Shown piece after piece: positions 58,375 to 64,000 of a stretch of DNA of 64,000 bases (positions are counted from its first letter, which is position 1; the number at the start of each line of letters is the position of its first letter). The position numbers and the translations under genes are program-made. Source of the DNA: Isoetes taiwanensis (lineage: Eukaryota; Streptophyta; Lycopodiopsida; Isoetales; Isoetaceae); the NCBI GenBank assembly GCA_021234155.1, contig JAJEKV010000002.1:4353795-4417794 (forward strand), given 5' to 3'. The notes under the pieces are model-generated. The model worked only from the letters and a program-made list of their open reading frames with translations, did no database searches and was not told where the DNA came from.

Positions 58375-59888
58375 AAAAATGATGTAAGCCTTAGCGTTTA
58401 CATGTTCTACTCGGAAGCCCTCAAAGGTGTGTATACTCTCACAATCAAAGCCATCGGCAAACTACAAATATGCAAAAGGCCCAAATTGAAACCAATCTAA
58501 TCAAAATTGAAATATATTGTGATACTACCTCATGTACACAAAAATGAAAATCGAACACCTTGCGTAAATAAAAATTCTCTCATTTTTTTGTAAAGTCATG
58601 GTCATATAACCTAACTTTTTAATTATCCTCATGTACTTCTTTTGCTAATTTGATGTTAAACTTGCTTTTTGATCCAAGATGAAAAAGAGACCCTTCAAAT
58701 GGGAATATTTTATATTCGAGAGAATCAGATGAGCATTGGGTACAGTTGATACCATGCCCACTATTTCAGAAACAGAAATCCAATATATGTGAATACTATG
58801 CTCTTTATAAAGTGCAATTGCCTTTTCTCGTGTTCTCAGAGGGCCATAAACACTTTGTTCTACCCTGTTCACCAAAAGATTAAGTGAGCAATAGATTCCT
58901 TTGTAATGCAGAATAAAAAATAAGAAGCAAATATTTTACTTTTTCAGCAAAGCCAAGATTTTTCTCAATGCGATGTAGATTGTACAATTGCAGAGCAGCA
59001 TCATGCAAATCTAATGCAAAGACTATGAATGAATTTCCCATACTGTATTCAAGAGGCAACTTTTCTAACTGTTTCAAACATGCATGTTGTCCATGGCATG
59101 CTTATATTACATTCTCAATCGCCATGCTAAAACAGATGATCTTATTTGTTTATCATTCGAAAAATAAATCTATATGCTAATCTTTCTCTACAGAGATAGC
59201 AAGGGCAGGATGCACCTGTCAAGTTGCTTAACTACTTCTCAAAAGACAAATTAATCACAACCTGCATTATGGAATAGACTTGAAGATATTAGAGATTAAA
59301 TGCATTGCAATAAGAATGCAGCTGTAGCATACCATCTAAATATGCCACCATCTTGCAGATGATCTTATTTGTTTACCATTTCAAAAGACAAATCTCTATG
59401 CTAACCTCTCTCTGCACGGGCAGTAAGGAGGAAAGAAAGTACCTTGGATTGAGTCGCTAAAATTGTAGAACATTAACTTCATGATGGATGCTCCATATGA
59501 TTAGCGTATACTGATTTGAATCAATCTGCAATAGTTAAAATTATGTGCAGGCGTTAGGATGTCTCTGAGTGTTTTACACAATATGATCAATCCAACTGGA
59601 TACCTATAAGGAAGTCTTGGATTGGGATGGAATTTGACTACGGTTTTGCATACAATACGCCCCCAAAATCTAATGCATGAAATACAGTCCCCAAATACTA
59701 AACGAAATAATTAGAAGTTTATCACATCACCACTATAGCAGGTCAGTTCTTCTATAATTAGTTCTTCTACAGTCGACTCACCACTACAGTGGCATTTACT
59801 TTTATTTACTTAACAAAGTTATATTTTCCATAGTTATTATGCCCTCCATCCATTGCCACTATGCCATAATGCTCCTTTCCATAACCAT
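58375..59888. repeat. 1.52-kb tandem segmental duplication, unit 2
   Basis: Collinear with unit 1 from start to end and diverges after ccataaccat. The high similarity implies a recent event or ongoing unequal exchange. Confidence 0.93.
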
Positions 59889-59918
59889 TGCCTTTAGCAA
59901 AGTTATGTTTTTAAATGT

Positions 59919-59954
59919 TACTAGTAAACGTGTGCCCGGCGTTGCCGGGCTAAT
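59919..59954 (+). repeat. ACTAG-stem repeat, copy 3
   Basis: tactagtaaacgtgtgcccg followed by gcgttgccgggctaatg, with an intact stem. Confidence 0.75.
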
Positions 59955-60920
59955 GTCCTGGCATGTAAGAATCACTCTAAAATTAATCACTTCCAACATC
60001 AAAAAGTTGATATCTTCATGCAGAAATCATGGAAGACAGAACTCAAAATTGCATGCATTCATGTCTTTCTTTTCCTGATACCACTATCTAATTTGATCGC
60101 GAACTCCCGATTCCTCTTGTCCTTTAACATCACTATGGTTATGGTGCATCGATTTCCAGCAAAAGCATGCAACCAACCAATTTCGGCCTGTGTATCTTAT
60201 TTCTAATCTTGTTTGTCTGAAGAAACCGCAGATAAGATTTTTACAACTTATCTTCGAAGTTTTGCTTGGGAAGAAGCAAGCAACCACCGATAGTCTTGCA
60301 AGGAAACCGAATAAACAATCGATCCTCCATGTATTTTCAGATTCTTGAAGGTCCAAGAACAAAGCATGTCACTTTTTCATAGGTATGGATATCAAGCTCT
60401 CTTGCAAAATGAAAGCCGACAAAAACGGGTTTTAGATCTGAGAGAAAGAATATTTATACCTCAGAATATCACGCCTCATTTAATGGCTTTCTCACAGAGT
60501 CAAATATCATTTACATGGCCTATCTAAGCTTCCGGTTTCCAAAGATTTGAGCACCAGCTAATTTGGGGCCCCCTCATATAGAATCCACCCCTCGCACAAA
60601 CAATTTAAAAAGAATGACATGAAAAGAATGACATGTAACAACCGGGTCTTTCAAGCTTAAGTATTTGGGGCTAGGGAAAAACATGAAACATATCAACAAA
60701 ACGGACCTTACATGTTTCAGAAAATGCGCAGGGCCACGTCTCTGTTTGTGAATGATCCCTCCCTGTAGATGGCCAAATCCATATAGATGGCCAAATCCAT
60801 ACTGACAAATATCTTAAATCAAATCCATCTTTAGAATCCCTGCATCCAATGTTTCGAAGCACGATTTGCAAGAAAGAACGTGAGCATTAAACACCCATAA
60901 TGGAAAAGGCTATACATTGC
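59955..60920. other. Intergenic sequence, nothing recognised
   Basis: No supported gene. 'tccatatagatggccaaa' is duplicated in tandem at about 60,762-60,800. Confidence 0.5.
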
Positions 60921-60929
60921 ATGCATGCG

Positions 60930-61110
60930 AACAATCCAGCAACATGAGAAATTAAGGGATTCGAACCCCATCTTTCACAATTTGGCTACATTAAAATTAT
61001 TGGCTATACATTGCTAAAAATCAGAAGGCATATACTGGTCCAAAAACATGACAATTGAGAGATTTGAACCACGTCTTCCACATTCAGCTTCACTAAAATT
61101 GTTGGCATTG
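60930..61110 (-). repeat. Two diverged tRNA-related (SINE-like) units
   Basis: On the minus strand GGGGTTCGAATCCC (60,957-60,971), a perfect B-box arm, follows attttaatgtagccaaattg. About 110 bases away (61,060-61,110) is a second, diverged version with gtggttcaaatctc after attttagtgaagctgaat. The paired context suggests a duplicated SINE or tRNA relic, not a working tRNA. Confidence 0.55.
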
Positions 61111-61111
61111 A

Positions 61112-62425
61112 CAAAAGCCATGAACTCAAAATGAGCAGGATAAAAATTTGACGTCTCTAAACTTTGTTCAGCTAATATCTGTGGTGGAAATACCTTAATT
61201 GCACCAAACATGATGCTGCATATAATGAACCCATATCCCCATAGTAATCATATTCCAGTGACATTGTAATCCGAAACCAAATAAATGACTATCAATGATT
61301 TGATGGGATCTGCAAATCGAAAATGTAAGCATGAGCAAAGAAAATAAATGAGTCATGAGGCGCTGAAAATACTTTTAAGTAAATAGAAATGACTAACCTT
61401 GTGCATCTTTGGAAGACGAGGGATTCGCAATTCTTTTGGGCAATCAAGAGATGATTCAACACACCTTATAGACTCGCTGGGGCGGTTAGACTAATGTCTT
61501 CCTTTTTCCACTTAATTTGCTCTTTGCAAGGCGAATCAAGTGAATGTAGACCTAAATAAGTAGCTTGCAAAACTTCCTTATGCGGAAACATTTATGCATG
61601 CAACTTCGGCGGATCGGTTATGATGCAATACAAAAGAAGCATGTGACAACTGCAAATAAAAATTCAAAGCCCAATTAACAGGTTACTTGCTGAACAAAAT
61701 CATTACATATGAAAGCTTTTCACGGTTTAATAACAGATTCTAGATACATGCTAGGCCATTTCCAGCTTTTAGACCTACTGGATCCATCCATAAACATATT
61801 TTATGTACATATATATGCACATTCAATTTGAAGAGGGCAATACTTTGACATAGTACTTGAACCGATGTTAGCAATAATATGACATAAAAGAGAGAAAAAA
61901 AACATGCTATCACCAGTGACATCCTATGGGGCACCTACTATAAGATATCAAGGGAATGAAAGAAAAAGAGAAATAGGATCATCAGAACAGACCATGAATT
62001 TTAATAAGTAGATAGCAAAAGCTCACCTGATGCGACTCAAAGGACATAATGCACAAACTGCAACTGGTAGGTGGGAAGATAGAGCAAGGGTTCGAAAAAT
62101 GATATAAGAGACCATTTTAAAGAGGAAGCCAGATAGGGCATGGATTAACCCCTGTAAAAAAACACCTGAGAGAGTAAGGATTTCTAAAACACACCACGAA
62201 AATGGCCCATTTAATTTATGAGACACATGCACTTTAAAAATTTGAATAATAAATTTATGGTAGGTTAGTGCATCCGTCAGTAAACGTAGCTACAGGCACT
62301 CACAAATGCCAAAGCTATTTGGTTGAGCCAATCTGTTGTCTCTTTCCTTGTCCTTTGTTAAGATCAAGGTCCATGATAAAATTCACATATTTCAGTTTTA
62401 TCTAAAACCCAGCTCTCTAAAACAA
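61112..62425. other. Intergenic or intronic sequence, nothing recognised
   Basis: No protein similarity seen. It may include introns of the ankyrin-type gene to the right. Confidence 0.45.
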
Positions 62426-62715
62426 TCTTGATACCCACCCTTGGCTGAGAATATAAGTGCCATTTCACCCAATTCTGTTTGCACATTCAGATTGCACTTG
62501 CAGCCATGAGAAATCAGAAGGTTTAAGGTTGAAATATAGCCTGCCTTTGCACTCATGTGGACTGCATAAAATGGCCATTTTTTGTTCGCATGCGATGATT
62601 AATATCCACTCCAGCGCTATAATGACTATTTGGACAGCAGCATCATTGCGGCAAAGGATTGCATGGCATAACAATGTTCTATTTCCAGGAGAAGGTCTGC
62701 TGCCGGACTGAAGAA
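62426..62715 (-). pseudogene. Ankyrin-repeat protein exon with frameshift
   Basis: Preceded by a good acceptor (gccttcttcag, minus strand). It encodes SGSRPSPGNRTLLCHAILCR, then GVDINHRMRTKNGH, and after a one-base shift HMSAKAGYISTLNLLISHGC, LNVQTELGEMALIFSAKGGY and QDCFREL. Three ankyrin repeats are visible (TLLCHAI..., the HMSAKAGYISTLNLLISHGC repeat, and the GEMALIFSAKGGYQDC repeat). Ankyrin repeats bind protein partners. An A-run (aaaaaa, about 62,580) is the likely frameshift site. Neighbouring exons were not identified. Confidence 0.7.
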
Positions 62716-62809
62716 GGCAAGCCGCAAGGGCCTCTATACAAAATTGGCCAGCATAATGAAAGAAGGGGAGATTTTTTTTTGGCAGATTGAACCATTTCGA
62801 CCACAACCA

Positions 62810-64000
62810 CTCTAAAAAACCATTTCGACCCTAATCATTCCGACCTTAAAAACCATTATTAAAAAACCTGGAAGTTACGGACTTGTGGATTTACCTTTCA
62901 AAGCTGAAGCCCTGCCCTCAAATCTGGGCTCCAAGCTTTACCCTGATACCCAAGCTCTGCCTTGATACCTGTTAAGCAGAGTTAAAAATCTCGAGCAAAA
63001 GCCATTCTGCTTTTCAAGCAAATCTCCAAATGCATACCTGGAAGGATTGTTCCTGGACAATACCTCATGAGCCTGCTGAATGCTCTCACTATTGGGCTTT
63101 ACCTCATAAGAAAAGCTACCAATTCAGAAAGGAAAACAAAAATAAAATCTTACTCAAGAGGGAGAGATTCAGAAGCTTGCCCCTATATTTAACCTCGTAA
63201 GCTTAGCAAACACAATGGTAGAGGTAGTTCCTGGTTTGAGAGTAGCGTAGTAAATTCCACATTACCAAAATAATGATGTTTGTAGATCCTTAAATAAACG
63301 GTTGCTAGGGCTAACACAAATATGTGGTGACACTCCCATCCTTGGGTAGGATTTCGCAAGCAGATTTGAGGAGGTGCCTCCTCGAAATCACGTTAAAAAC
63401 TGTTATAATGTTATAATAGAGTCTCTAAGTCCTCGCCAGTGAAATTAATCATGAGCATCAACGCAAAGCAATCAAAATAAAATGGGAAAGGTTGGAGCAG
63501 CACTTACAGAGAGGCCTTGCACCTGCGAAGCCAAATAGGAGAAAATTAATTGCTCCAAGCTCCATGGCTCCACTGTTCTGCCCTGCGATTTAGAATTTAG
63601 ATTTAAAGACCAAAGCAAGTATTTATAGAAAGGTTACAGAATGAAAATTTACCTGATGCAACCAGTAGCCAGAAAGCTTTCTCTGCAAGAAGCCTGCACC
63701 AAAAAAACATCCAACACATAAGCATAGAAAGCATTGCCTTGGGAATAATTTAAAGGTTTTCACTTCAAGCCAGAGGCACAGAGCAGAGATATGAAGGTTT
63801 CTAGAAGCTAAAAATTACAGGGAAGTAGAGAAAAACCTTTCCGGATTAACGGAAACTGAAGGCAACCGACTAATTTCTTTGTGGAGATAACAGGAAAGCT
63901 TGTATCTCGATTTTTTTTTCTTCTGATATTTTCTGCAACGAAGTCTCCATGCAACTACGTTTGAAAATACGCTTGCCTGCCTGCTCCAGTTTCGCCATGT
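62810..64000. other. Sequence right of the ankyrin exon, nothing recognised
   Basis: Possible intron or upstream sequence of the ankyrin-type gene. I cannot support any exon. Short near-repeats (accatttcgacc, 62,790-62,830) occur. Confidence 0.45.

Noticed and set aside
62023-62232. Hydrophobic minus-strand ORF suggesting a membrane protein
   Set aside because: Low complexity from AT-rich sequence, with no family motif.

Overview
This is a eukaryotic, land-plant nuclear window. It has GT-AG introns, low gene density, fragments of plant gene families (group III WRKY, BOR borate exporter, L-gulonolactone oxidase, PLS-type PPR, MEKK-like kinase) and layers of nested LINE, Ty3/gypsy, Ty1/copia, hAT, SINE and MITE insertions. 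The decayed PPR copies and overall style suggest a fern or other large-genome seedless plant, but the species cannot be named from sequence alone. I see no rRNA gene, no intact tRNA gene and no CRISPR array.

Layout. 0-6 kb: repeats plus adjacent fragments of an L-gulonolactone oxidase and a protein disulfide isomerase. 6.2-7.6 kb: a complete three-exon group III WRKY gene on the minus strand, the best candidate for a working gene; its heptapeptide is WRKYGQR. 7.75-16.8 kb: a composite block in which two 1.38-kb direct repeats bracket a spliced, Crypton-like (DUF3504-type) tyrosine-recombinase gene. That gene has an in-frame stop and a 777-bp inverted-repeat element with a 9-bp target duplication in its last long exon. 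The left direct repeat carries a 2.4-kb LINE, and the right repeat preserves the matching empty site. 16.8-19.1 kb: a copia LTR and RNase H end joined to a gypsy RT piece, then a DUF7869-like transposase remnant. 20.7-25.6 kb: a PPR pseudogene, a BOR pseudogene broken by a 23-bp tandem duplication, a 245-bp tandem array, and an open PD-(D/E)XK-like ORF.

27-30 kb holds MEKK-like kinase and PPR fragments. 32.9-37.35 kb holds the decayed remains of a large minus-strand gene combining a ParB-like DGQHS motif with an FCP1/NIF-like phosphatase region. It is studded with a recurring TTTCTCGAC/GTCGAGAAA palindrome, and one exon is duplicated in inverted orientation. 37.3-45.6 kb: an unidentified transposon-like ORF split by a full-length but dead Ty3/gypsy element, which itself contains a LINE (three-level nesting). 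45.6-64 kb: mostly intergenic sequence with a SINE, an hAT transposase pseudogene, two further LINE remnants, a 1.52-kb tandem segmental duplication, tRNA-related repeats and an ankyrin-repeat pseudogene.

The genes do not form a pathway. The window is accessory, transposon-rich chromatin, and its most novel contents are the Crypton-like gene with its direct repeats, the ParB-like/phosphatase gene, and the recurrent palindromes.
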